A stretch of DNA of 23,490 nucleotides from positions 1 through 23,490 of the forward strand of contig NZ_CAMLHM010000055.1 of NCBI RefSeq assembly GCF_946479885.1, given 5' to 3'. Shown piece after piece: positions 1-6,605 of the stretch. How positions within the stretch are numbered: the first letter of the stretch is position 1; every line of letters begins with the position of its first letter. The notes beneath the pieces were generated by a model. That model saw nothing but the letters and a program-made list of their open reading frames with translations, was not told the origin of the DNA and did not search any database. The stretch is from an uncultured Devosia sp. (GTDB lineage: Bacteria > Pseudomonadota > Alphaproteobacteria > Rhizobiales > Devosiaceae). A program made the translations under genes and the position numbers.

Positions 1-1
1 G

Positions 2-1495
2 CTGGGACTGACCGGCGCGGAAAACCCGCGGAACCTGTCGGGTGGCGAAGGGCGTCGCGCTGCGCTGGCGCGCGTGCTTGCCCCCAAGCCCGATATCCTG
101 CTGCTGGACGAGCCGACCAACCATCTGGACCTGCCGGCCATCGAATGGCTGCAGGCCGAGCTCGATAGCCTGCGCTCGGCCATGGTGCTGATCAGCCACG
201 ATCGGCGCTTCCTCAGTGACCTGACCCGCGCCACCGTCTGGCTCGACCGCGGCGTGACGCGCCGGCTCGACAAGGGCTTCTCCCATTTCGAAGCGTGGCG
301 CGATGCGGTGCTCGAAGAGGAAGAGCGCGACCGCCACAAGCTCGACCGGCAGATCGTGCGCGAGGAGCACTGGCTGCGCTATGGCGTCACCGCGCGGCGC
401 AAGCGCAATGTCGGGCGCCTCGAACGGCTGGCCGGACTGCGGCAGGATCGGCGCGAGCAGCGCCGCGTCACCGGCTCGGTCAATATGCAGGTCTCCGAAG
501 GACGCACCTCGGGCGCGCTGGTGGTGGAAGCCGAGAATATCTCCAAGGCCTATGGCGACCGCGTCATTGTCGGCGATTTTTCCACCCGCGTGCTGCGTGG
601 CGACCGGATCGGCATTGTCGGCCCCAACGGTGCTGGCAAGACCACATTGATCAAGATGCTGACCGGGCTGGACCAGCCCGATAGCGGCAAGATCAAGCTG
701 GGTTCGGCGCTGGAACTGGCCATGCTCGACCAGGGCCGCGCCAAGCTGCATCCCGATACGCGCCTCAAGGAAGCGCTGACCGGCGGTGGCTCGGATACGC
801 TGCAGATCAACGGGCAGCCCAAGCATGTCGTGGGCTATATGAAGGACTTCCTGTTCGGGCCCGAACAGGCCAATACGCCGATTGGCAAACTGTCAGGCGG
901 CGAGCGCGCCCGCGTGGCCTTGGCCCGGGCCTTGTCATTGCCATCGAACTTCCTGGTGCTGGACGAGCCGACCAACGATCTCGACCTCGAAACGCTGGAC
1001 CTGCTCGAAGAGATGGTCAGCGACTATGCCGGCACCGTCATCGTGGTGAGCCACGATCGCGATTTCCTCGATCGGGTGGCCACCTCGGTGATCATCGCCG
1101 AAGGCGAGGGCGTCTGGACCGAATATGCCGGCGGCTATTCGGACATGGTGATCCAGCGCGGCGAGGGCGTCACCGCCCGCGAAGCGGCGCCCAAGGCGCA
1201 CCGGGCGGGCAAGACCAGCCTGGCCCAGACCACCGCGGCCGTTTCGGCAGCACCCAAGCGCAAGATGAGCTTCAAGGAAAAGCACGCCCTCGAAACGCTG
1301 CCCAAGACCATCAATGGGCTGGAAGACGAGATCAAGACCATCAATGCCAGCCTGGCCGATCCCAAATTCTACGCCAGGGACCCGGCCGGCTTTGCCGCCA
1401 AGTCCAAGGCGCTGATGGATGCCGAAGCAAAGCTTGCGGCAGCCGAGGAGCAGTGGCTCGAAATGGAACTGCTCAGGGAAGAGCTGGAGGGGTGA
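2..1495 (+). CDS. uup: ABC-F ATPase Uup, 5' end cut by window edge
   Basis: This is the C-terminal part of a duplicated-ATPase ABC-F protein without membrane segments. The reading frame is open from base 2, so the true start lies left of the window. The first visible piece is the signature and Walker B of ABC domain 1 (LSGGEGRRAALARVLA, then LLLDEPTNHLD). A charged linker follows, then a complete second ABC domain with Walker A GPNGAGKTT, signature LSGGERARVALARAL, Walker B FLVLDEPTNDLD and switch SHDRDF. The C-terminal ~80 residues start MSFKEKHALETLP and form a charged coiled coil typical of Uup rather than EttA or drug-resistance ABC-F proteins. Family knowledge: Uup-type proteins act on ribosomes or branched DNA structures, and the exact role is debated. 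ABC-F identity is very sure; the Uup subclass rests on the C-terminal domain. A palindromic element follows the stop. Confidence 0.93.
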   Translation: MGLTGAENPRNLSGGEGRRAALARVLAPKPDILLLDEPTNHLDLPAIEWLQAELDSLRSAMVLISHDRRFLSDLTRATVWLDRGVTRRLDKGFSHFEAWRDAVLEEEERDRHKLDRQIVREEHWLRYGVTARRKRNVGRLERLAGLRQDRREQRRVTGSVNMQVSEGRTSGALVVEAENISKAYGDRVIVGDFSTRVLRGDRIGIVGPNGAGKTTLIKMLTGLDQPDSGKIKLGSALELAMLDQGRAKLHPDTRLKEALTGGGSDTLQINGQPKHVVGYMKDFLFGPEQANTPIGKLSGGERARVALARALSLPSNFLVLDEPTNDLDLETLDLLEEMVSDYAGTVIVVSHDRDFLDRVATSVIIAEGEGVWTEYAGGYSDMVIQRGEGVTAREAAPKAHRAGKTSLAQTTAAVSAAPKRKMSFKEKHALETLPKTINGLEDEIKTINASLADPKFYARDPAGFAAKSKALMDAEAKLAAAEEQWLEMELLREELEG

Positions 1496-1547
1496 GGCGC
1501 CAGCTTGGCAAAGGTCCGGTGGACTGCCAATGAACGCCCAGTCGACA

Positions 1548-1687
1548 CCCTCCCCCTTGTGGGGAGGGATCAAGGGTGGGGGTGGTTTAGCCCCGATATT
1601 GGGGCTCTCGTTCCCCCACCCTGCTCGATTCAACGGACTTAGCTGAAGCTAAGTCCTATCTCGCTTCCCTCCCCACAAGGGGGAGGG
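1548..1687. repeat. Palindromic intergenic element A (nested hairpins)
   Basis: The element lies between the convergent ends of uup and the lacI-type gene. A perfect 21-bp inverted repeat (1548-1568 with 1667-1687, rich in C5/G5 runs) encloses three more perfect inverted repeats. These are AGGGTGGGGG/CCCCCACCCT (1573-1582 with 1613-1622), AGCCCC/GGGGCT (1589-1594 with 1601-1606) and GGACTTAGCT/AGCTAAGTCC with a 2-nt loop (1635-1656). Transcribed from either side it could fold as a branched structure and may act as a bidirectional terminator or mRNA 3'-end stabiliser (inference). It is related to elements C and E and, less closely, D. Confidence 0.85.
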
Positions 1688-1721
1688 TGGGCCGTGCGCG
1701 TGGCAACGTTAGGCCTGACCC

Positions 1722-2774
1722 TCAGGCCTTCCAGTCGACCCTTGGCTTGGCCAGATAGTGCAGTTCCTCCGGTGCCTCGCCGGCAATGCGGCGCAGCAGG
1801 AGCGCACCCAGATGCCGGCCGGCATCGACGAAGTCCTCATGCACGGTTTCGGCGCCGGGCTGGAACTGGGCGAACATTTCCGAGGATTGCTTGGACACCA
1901 CATGCACGTCCTTGCCCACGGTCTTGCCGCTCTCGTTGAGGGCGCCGATCACGGCCAGGGCCGAGACTTCCGAGGCGCAGACCCAGCCATCGGGCCCGTC
2001 GGGGCGCTTGGAACGCTTGCTGACATAGTTGCGGATGGCGTCGGTCTGGCTGTGCAGCGTCACGTCGGTGGCAAATTCATGGGCAATGCCGGCTTCCGCG
2101 GCAGCGCGGGCCACGCCGGCCTTGAGATGGTCGGTATAGGTCAGCGCGCTTTCCGGGAGCACGATCGACACCGACTTGCAGCCCTTCTGCGCCAAGCGCT
2201 TGGTGGCCAGATAGGCATAGGCCTCGTTGTCGAAATCCACCCAGGGATGCGCCTCGGGCCACTTGGTGCGGCCGTGGCTGGCAAAGGGAAAGTCATTGTC
2301 GATCAGGAAGCGGATGCGCTCGTCGAAGCTCTCGGCCTTCGAGAAGATGACGCCATCGGCCATGCGATTGCGCACGATATGCTTGATCGGCTCGATGGGC
2401 TGCACATTGCGGAACAGCGGCGTGATGACGATGTGGTAGGCCGTATCGCGCACCGCCTCGGTGAGGCCGGTAACGATGGATGAGCCGAAGCCGTAGATCT
2501 GCTCGTCCGGTTCGAGCACCAGGGCAATGACATTGGTGCGGCCGGTCTTGAGGCGCAAAGCCGCGCGGTCGGGCAGGTAGCCGATCTCGGCGGCGATCTT
2601 TTGCACCCGGTCGCGGGTTTCCTGCGCCAGTTCGGGGGCATTGTTGAGCGCGCGCGAAATCGTGGTGACGGCAAAGCCGGTCATCTGCGCGATCGTCTTG
2701 AGCGTCGGCTTACCGGATGGCTTGACGCCGCGCTTGCCCTTGGCGGCAGCCTGCGGCAGGTCGTCTTCGGACAC
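1722..2774 (-). CDS. LacI-family transcriptional regulator
   Basis: This is a 350-residue DNA-binding regulator. An N-terminal LacI helix-turn-helix starts around residue 23 (TLKTIAQMTGFAVTTISRAL, followed by the usual hinge GYLPDRAALRL). A periplasmic-binding-protein-like sensor domain follows (NVIALVLEPDE, DGVIFSKAES, FPFASHGRT, WVDFDNEAYAYLATKRL). The overall pattern resembles rhizobial LacI regulators of sugar uptake such as AglR, so a sugar ligand is likely, but no transporter is adjacent and the target is unknown. The frame is open up to 2909, but I chose the GTG at 2774: it has GAGGGG 8 nt upstream and gives the standard family length, whereas longer versions add an N-terminus unlike LacI proteins. 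An inverted repeat about 50 bp upstream (2827-2847) may be its own operator. Confidence 0.92.
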   Translation of the reverse strand: MSEDDLPQAAAKGKRGVKPSGKPTLKTIAQMTGFAVTTISRALNNAPELAQETRDRVQKIAAEIGYLPDRAALRLKTGRTNVIALVLEPDEQIYGFGSSIVTGLTEAVRDTAYHIVITPLFRNVQPIEPIKHIVRNRMADGVIFSKAESFDERIRFLIDNDFPFASHGRTKWPEAHPWVDFDNEAYAYLATKRLAQKGCKSVSIVLPESALTYTDHLKAGVARAAAEAGIAHEFATDVTLHSQTDAIRNYVSKRSKRPDGPDGWVCASEVSALAVIGALNESGKTVGKDVHVVSKQSSEMFAQFQPGAETVHEDFVDAGRHLGALLLRRIAGEAPEELHYLAKPRVDWKA

Positions 2775-2826
2775 TTTGCATACCCCTCGGCCGCGGTTTG
2801 CTTCCACGGTGACGCTTAGTTGAAGG

Positions 2827-2847
2827 CGGACAACACCAGATTGTCCG
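2827..2847. promoter_or_regulatory. Inverted repeat upstream of lacI-type gene, possible autoregulatory operator
   Basis: CGGACAA (2827-2833) and TTGTCCG (2841-2847) form a perfect 7-bp inverted repeat with a 7-nt spacer, 52 bp upstream of the chosen GTG start. Location suits an autoregulatory site. The form does not match the classical LacI-family operator, which has a central CG and no long spacer, so a hairpin in the leader is equally possible. Confidence 0.35.
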
Positions 2848-3309
2848 GTCCAGTTCAAGCGCCGGGATCGAAAGGGAGCGCATTGTGCCGGTCCGATAAA
2901 ACATGACAAGAATCATCAAATTTCTGTCGGAGCGCCGAAGTCGAGCAGTCTTTTTCGGAAAATCTTCACTCCTTGGCGTTCCCGCCTCTGGCATTTGCGG
3001 CGAAACGCTCCTATCTTGCCCTCACCCATCGGCACTTGCCGATGTTGCGTGTCGTTCAACCAGCAGGAAAGGACTGAAGATGACCCCATCGACTACCTTC
3101 ACCATCCATGCAGGTTGTTCTCTCGTACGCACCAGCCTCCATGCGTCCAAACGCTGGCAAGGGACCTGTCACTCGAAACGAATGTGACCCGCTGTCACGC
3201 CTTCGTCTCAGTCTTCCGATAGAACCCTCAGCGTTGCCGGACAGGATGGTGCAAGCTTCTTGCTCACCAGATTCCTGACCTGTGCAATGCGCAAGTGGAG
3301 CACCCACCC
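2848..3309. other. Gene-poor stretch between lacI-type gene and 72-residue orphan
   Basis: No long reading frame with convincing coding character lies here. A weak plus-strand promoter-like pair can be drawn (CTGGCA near 2988, TATCTT near 3012, 18-nt spacer), and it would serve the short ORF at 3080 and the gene at 3310. The stretch CGGCACTTGCCG near 3031-3042 is a small inverted repeat. It is more AT-rich around 2900-2970 than the flanking genes. I recognise no riboswitch or RNA gene. Confidence 0.5.
3080..3187 (+). CDS. Possible 35-residue peptide, uncertain
   Basis: A short frame starts at ATG 3080 with a good ribosome-binding sequence (AAAGGA, 6-nt spacer) and ends at TGA 3187. It translates to a basic peptide beginning MTPSTTFTIHAGC and ending KRM, with two Cys (residues 13 and 30), no clear membrane segment and no family I recognise. 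It lies about 120 nt upstream of the gene at 3310 in the same orientation, so it might be a leader peptide. The ribosome-binding site is the main support; third-position composition is not strongly biased, so chance occurrence is quite possible. Confidence 0.25.
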   Translation: MTPSTTFTIHAGCSLVRTSLHASKRWQGTCHSKRM

Positions 3310-3528
3310 ATGCAGGAACGCAGTCTCGACCGGGCCCAGGCCCATAAGCCAATCGTCATAGAAGTCGCCGGAGAACCGCTCGGCGTCGTGGTGCCGCATG
3401 CCGACGGCTACCGCTTCCTCGCGGTGAAGCTGCCGGCTTTCGCCATCGACGGCCAGCAGTTCGAAACCGTCGAAAAGGCACATTTCGCTGTGTCGCAGGC
3501 CGTCCGCAAGGGCGACGCCGCAGCCTGA
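3310..3528 (+). CDS. Small protein of unknown function, 72 residues
   Basis: A 72-residue soluble protein beginning MQERSLDRAQAHKPIVIEV. Its middle (GEPLGVVVPHADGYRFLAV) looks like a small beta-rich fold, followed by a short helix that ends VSQAVRKGDAAA. No signal peptide, Cys or membrane segment is visible. The frame stays open upstream to a GTG at 3295, but ATG 3310 is preferred because GTGGAG lies about 9 nt before it. Third positions are strongly G/C, as in neighbouring real genes. It is probably transcribed alone, or with the short frame at 3080, and converges on the tiny membrane gene ending at 3566. I do not recognise the family; similar short proteins are commonly annotated as hypothetical in Hyphomicrobiales. 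Confidence 0.7.
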   Translation: MQERSLDRAQAHKPIVIEVAGEPLGVVVPHADGYRFLAVKLPAFAIDGQQFETVEKAHFAVSQAVRKGDAAA

Positions 3529-3534
3529 TCGGTG

Positions 3535-3551
3535 GCCGCGCCCTGCGCGGC
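3535..3551. terminator. Short GC hairpin at convergent junction
   Basis: GCCGCG (3535-3540) and CGCGGC (3546-3551) form a 6-bp stem with a 5-nt loop in the 37-bp gap between the convergent genes ending at 3528 and 3566. There is no T-run on either side, so it is at best a weak bidirectional terminator. Confidence 0.3.
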
Positions 3552-3565
3552 TGCCGCCAGGCCCC

Positions 3566-3775
3566 TCACACCAGGTTTTGCACCCAGCCGACCAGGACGC
3601 GCAGCAGCGCCGGATTTTGCCACAGCACGAAGGCAGCGGCCGCGACACCTGCCAGGACCACCAGTCCGATCACCTTCTTGAGCACCGAGAAGACCAGCCA
3701 CAGCACGACAATGGCGCCCACGCCAAGGCCGATGAGCGCATAAGTATCACTGGGGATTTGCGTGTCCTCGCTCAG
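3566..3775 (-). CDS. Tiny membrane protein, about 69 residues, apparent CTG start
   Basis: This frame encodes a very hydrophobic protein. After a short polar N-terminus (SEDTQIPSDTY) there are two predicted membrane segments: about residues 13-32 (ALIGLGVGAIVVLWLVFSVL), and residues 35-52 after a KK turn (VIGLVVLAGVAAAAFVLW). The tail is QNPALLRVLVGWVQNLV. Third positions in the membrane part are strongly G/C, supporting real coding. No ATG, GTG or TTG opens the frame before the upstream in-frame TGA except an internal GTG at 3721, which would cut into the first membrane segment and leave 51 residues. The CTG at 3775 overlaps the stop of the preceding gene as CTGA, mimicking the usual ATGA coupling, so I place the start there. 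There is no clear ribosome-binding site, so translation is probably coupled. Function unknown. The ORF is well supported; its start is not. Confidence 0.6.
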   Translation of the reverse strand: MSEDTQIPSDTYALIGLGVGAIVVLWLVFSVLKKVIGLVVLAGVAAAAFVLWQNPALLRVLVGWVQNLV

Positions 3776-3972
3776 TCGTCATTGGTGGCGTTGAGCTCGT
3801 CCGGATGCTTGCCCTCACTGGCGGGTGGAGCCGGATCGAGCGCCTCCTCGATGGCGCTTGCCAGCGCCTCGACATCGACGCGCGCTGCCCCGGCCAGCGC
3901 CTGCCGCTCCAGTTCCGCCGAGATCGCCGTGGCAATGGCCTGCCGCCGATCGGTTTGGTCAGCCGTTTCCAT
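3772..3972 (-). CDS. Small acidic soluble protein, 66 residues, unknown function
   Basis: A 66-residue protein starting METADQTDRRQAIATAISAE. The first ~48 residues are likely helical and amphipathic (ATAISAELERQALAGAARV, DVEALASAIEEAL). A Pro-rich, acidic, probably disordered tail ends DELNATNDD. There is no Cys or membrane segment. ATG 3972 is chosen because GGGAG lies about 9 nt upstream; the frame is open farther upstream to 4050, but that part runs over the preceding small gene in another frame and reads as low-complexity Ser/Arg sequence. Its start overlaps the 3' end of the 49-residue gene by 14 bp, and its stop overlaps the CTG of the next gene. The three are therefore probably one translationally coupled unit. 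It could be a cytoplasmic partner of the two flanking small membrane proteins (inference). Family not recognised. Confidence 0.68.
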   Translation of the reverse strand: METADQTDRRQAIATAISAELERQALAGAARVDVEALASAIEEALDPAPPASEGKHPDELNATNDD

Positions 3973-4108
3973 CGATCGATACTCCCTGCTCGTCGATGCG
4001 CACCTCGATACCGGGGCGCGCCTGCTGCTGCTGGTAAGTATAGACCCCAAATCCGACGATCGCGATCAACAGAATGGCGATCACGACGTAAAGCCCGTTG
4101 CGACTCAT
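3959..4108 (-). CDS. Single-span membrane protein, 49 residues
   Basis: A 49-residue protein. After the start MSRNGLY comes one membrane segment (VVIAILLIAIVGFGVYTY, about residues 8-25), then a polar stretch QQQQARPG and a short tail IEVRIDEQGVSIDGNG. The tail (GIEVRIDEQGVSI) is probably a small beta-hairpin on the far side of the membrane if the N-terminus is cytoplasmic. ATG 4108 has a strong AGGAG 6 nt upstream. It is too short to be found by usual length cut-offs. My recollection, unchecked, is that short proteins of this layout occur as conserved hypotheticals in Hyphomicrobiales. It lies 64 nt downstream of phnN on the same strand, so it could be read from the phn transcript or its own promoter. 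Function unknown. Confidence 0.75.
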   Translation of the reverse strand: MSRNGLYVVIAILLIAIVGFGVYTYQQQQARPGIEVRIDEQGVSIDGNG

Positions 4109-4172
4109 GAAGACTCCTGACGCTTGCTGCACCAGCAACGCGCCAAAGCCGCGCCGGGTTCATCGGGTGCCG

Positions 4173-4739
4173 CTATTCCTGCGCGGCAATGGTTCGCAGG
4201 GCCATCACGAAAGCGGTGACGCCGATGGCCAGAAGACCCGAGTTGTCGATGATGATGGGGGTGATGCCCGATGGAACCGGAGCGCTTTCGCGCGCCAGCC
4301 GGGCGGTGATCTGGTCGCCGCTCTCGCGACCGCGCCGGATCAGGCGCTCTGCCCGGCAGGAGATCTCGGCGGTAATGAGCACCACGGCGGAAGACGGATA
4401 GCGTTCGATGGCTTCGGGCACCACATGGCGGGACACGTTGGCCACGACGGTCTTGCCCAAGGCGAGATCCGTATCCAGGCTCAACGGCAAGGCGTAGCGC
4501 AGGTTATGCGCGTCCCAGGACAGGGCGAAGCGCCCCGCCTCGTCCATCTGCCGGAAGGTTTCTGGGTCGAGGCTGTCATGGTCCTCGATCTCGACGTCCC
4601 GGGGGCGGGTGACCAGGCGCCGCACGAAGACGAAGCGCTTGTCGCTGTCGAGCGCGTGGCGGGCCCCCGCTATCAGCGTGTCCTTGCCAACGCCCGAGGG
4701 GCCGACGACCAGGACCAGTGAGCCGAGCGGACGGGCCAT
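4173..4739 (-). CDS. phnN: Ribose 1,5-bisphosphate phosphokinase PhnN
   Basis: A 188-residue cytoplasmic kinase that phosphorylates ribose 1,5-bisphosphate to PRPP with ATP, the salvage step closing the C-P lyase pathway. The guanylate-kinase-like P-loop is GPSGVGKDT at residues 13-21. Further PhnN-like segments are VRRLVTRPRD, FALSWDAHNLRYALP and VANVSRHVVPEA, followed by ISCRAERLIRRGRESGDQITARLAR. Length matches the family (about 185-190). ATG 4739 lies 3 nt after the phnM stop (4743-4745), with AGGG nearby, so it is probably translated with phnM and the DUF1045 gene as one operon. Identity is secure from the P-loop, the TRPRD segment and the neighbours. Confidence 0.95.
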   Translation of the reverse strand: MARPLGSLVLVVGPSGVGKDTLIAGARHALDSDKRFVFVRRLVTRPRDVEIEDHDSLDPETFRQMDEAGRFALSWDAHNLRYALPLSLDTDLALGKTVVANVSRHVVPEAIERYPSSAVVLITAEISCRAERLIRRGRESGDQITARLARESAPVPSGITPIIIDNSGLLAIGVTAFVMALRTIAAQE

Positions 4740-4742
4740 CGA

Positions 4743-5879
4743 TCAGCTGACCCTCATGCCTTGCCGCCAGACGCTGCGCACCACTGGCAGTCCACCCACC
4801 AGCTTGACGCGCACGAGGTCCGCCCGCTTGCCCACGGCGATCTCGCCGCGATCATGCAGCCCGGCCGCACGTGCCGGGTTGCGCGTCACCGTGGCGAGGG
4901 CCGCCGGCAGCCCGAAGCCGTCGACCCGCTGCGGCAGCGCGAAGGCGGCCTGCAGCGGTGCAAACGGCACATAATCTGAACTGAGAATATCCAACAGGCC
5001 CGCCCGCACCAGATCGGTTGCCGAGATATTGCCTGAATGCGACTTGCCGCGCACCACATTTGGCGCGCCCATCAGGATTGCAAGCCCCGCATCATGCGCC
5101 GCCGAGGCCGCCTCGAGCGTGGTGGGGAATTCGGCAATGGCCACGCCATCGGCCACCGCTTCCTCGACATGGGCAAGCGTCGCATCGTCATGGCTGGCCA
5201 TGGCCAACTGCCGAGACCGCGCGCGCTGCACCAGGTGGCGCCGGTTGGGCGCCGAATAGCGCTCATGCTGGGCCAGGGCCGCGGCCAGATAGCGCTCGAC
5301 CTCTTCCTGGGTGACGCCGAGCTGCTTTTTGTAGAACAGCTTGTAGGTCTCGAGCGAGGTGAACTGGCGCTGGCCCGGCGTATGGTCCATCAGCGAGATG
5401 AGGCGGGTTTCGGGATGCTCGACGAAGCTCTCGAAATGCTCGATGACATCGGTGCTCGGCAATTCGCAGCGCAGGTGGACCAGATGCTCGGCCCGCAGCC
5501 AGCCCTGCTGCCGCGCGGCCCTGATGGCATCGATCAGCATGCCCGCATGCTCGCGCATCTGCGGCATGTCGAGATCGGACCCGATGCGAACGGCGTCGAA
5601 TACGGTGGTGATGCCGGAGCCCGCAATCTGCACGTCATGGGCATGCAGCGACGCCATCGCATCCCAGAACACGCCGGGGCGTGGACGATAGTGGTTTTCG
5701 AGGTGATCGGTGTGGAGCTCGACCAGGCCCGGGATCAGGTAATCCCCCTCGAAATCCTCGCCGGCCTGGCTGGCGCCGGAGGCGAGGCCGGTGATGAGCC
5801 CATCGTCGACCGCGACATTGCCATCGACGACCTCGTCGGCCAGTACGATGCGGGCGTTGCGGAAGGTTGCTCCGCCCAT
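4743..5879 (-). CDS. phnM: Alpha-D-ribose 1-methylphosphonate 5-triphosphate diphosphatase PhnM
   Basis: A 378-residue amidohydrolase-fold metalloenzyme that removes pyrophosphate from ribose-1-methylphosphonate 5-triphosphate during phosphonate breakdown. Visible features are the metal-binding segment HTDHLENH around residues 56-63, DHTPGQRQ, SHDDATLAHV, the region GAPNVVRGKSHSGNISA, and SSDYVPFAPLQAAF. The last 40 residues carry the typical amidohydrolase end (GEIAVGKRADLVRVKL). The frame is open far upstream into the glycerate kinase region, but that is antisense sequence. ATG 5879 is the start because it gives the normal family length and N-terminus, and because it overlaps the TGA of the DUF1045 gene (TGATG). 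No other C-P lyase genes (phnG-L, phnJ) are in the window, so they must lie elsewhere if the pathway is complete. Confidence 0.95.
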   Translation of the reverse strand: MGGATFRNARIVLADEVVDGNVAVDDGLITGLASGASQAGEDFEGDYLIPGLVELHTDHLENHYRPRPGVFWDAMASLHAHDVQIAGSGITTVFDAVRIGSDLDMPQMREHAGMLIDAIRAARQQGWLRAEHLVHLRCELPSTDVIEHFESFVEHPETRLISLMDHTPGQRQFTSLETYKLFYKKQLGVTQEEVERYLAAALAQHERYSAPNRRHLVQRARSRQLAMASHDDATLAHVEEAVADGVAIAEFPTTLEAASAAHDAGLAILMGAPNVVRGKSHSGNISATDLVRAGLLDILSSDYVPFAPLQAAFALPQRVDGFGLPAALATVTRNPARAAGLHDRGEIAVGKRADLVRVKLVGGLPVVRSVWRQGMRVS

Positions 5880-6571
5880 CAGATAACGCCTTCCAGCTTG
5901 AAGTCGCCGGCGCGACGGAACGGCTTGCCGGCCTCGTTTTCGACAAACAGCGACAGCCGGTCGAGCATGACGGGTTCTTCGAGCACTGGCGCGAACCAGG
6001 TGGAGGCGGCCACGGTGATCTCGGCCGCATCGGCCTCGCTCAAACGGTCCGTCAGCGTCATGTGGAAGCGGAACTCTTCGAACACATAGGGATAGCCATA
6101 GGCGTCGAGCAGTTCGAGCTGGCGCTCGCTGAGGCCCTTGGCCCGCGCTGCGCGATCCTTGACGGTCATGGGCGCGCGGAAGGGATCGAAATCCTCCACC
6201 ACATGGGCGGCGAAATCCTGCAGGGCCTCGTTCTCGCCATCGACCATCAGAGCCAGAAAGCCCTGCAGCGAGGCGAGCTTGAGCCGGCCAAGCTCCACCG
6301 GCCGATGGCGGGCGGCAAAATTGGTCAGCGCGGTGCGCAATCCGGCTTCGTCGGTATCCTCGGCCAGGGCCATGGGCGCCTTGAGCGTGGCGTGAAAGCC
6401 GTAGCGATTGGCCGACTGGGTCAGGTTGAGCAGGCGGTCGCGATCGATACCGGCGACGGGACCATCGAACAGGTCGCCATCGGCGGCGTCGCGGCCAAGC
6501 CAGGTGGCGGCCCGCTCCCACAGGTTGCTGGTGGCGGCGGGGGCAAAATAGATCGCGAATCGTTCTGTCAT
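5879..6571 (-). CDS. DUF1045 phosphonate-operon protein, 2H phosphoesterase-like
   Basis: A 230-residue protein of the DUF1045 (phosphonate metabolism-associated) family. Two conserved H-x-T-L motifs, YGFHATLKAP (His60) and FRFHMTLTDRL (His170), are the paired catalytic motifs of the 2H phosphoesterase/RNA-ligase-like fold. This suggests hydrolysis of a cyclic phosphate such as the 5-phosphoribosyl 1,2-cyclic phosphate made by C-P lyase; that role is inferred from fold and context. Length is normal for the family. ATG 6571 has a strong AAGGAG 6 nt upstream and is the first gene of the DUF1045-phnM-phnN operon. Its stop overlaps the phnM start. The operon promoter should lie in the 115-bp divergent gap before the glycerate kinase. 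Confidence 0.9.
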   Translation of the reverse strand: MTERFAIYFAPAATSNLWERAATWLGRDAADGDLFDGPVAGIDRDRLLNLTQSANRYGFHATLKAPMALAEDTDEAGLRTALTNFAARHRPVELGRLKLASLQGFLALMVDGENEALQDFAAHVVEDFDPFRAPMTVKDRAARAKGLSERQLELLDAYGYPYVFEEFRFHMTLTDRLSEADAAEITVAASTWFAPVLEEPVMLDRLSLFVENEAGKPFRRAGDFKLEGVI

Positions 6572-6605
6572 CGGAACTCCTTGCCTCAGCCGCTAGGCGC
6601 AGTCT

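Noticed and set aside
1548..1687. Cloverleaf-like pairing suggesting a tRNA or structured RNA gene
   Set aside because: No tRNA-like D, anticodon or T-loop consensus; the outer stem is 21 bp and the pattern recurs in other intergenic gaps, so a repeat element fits better.
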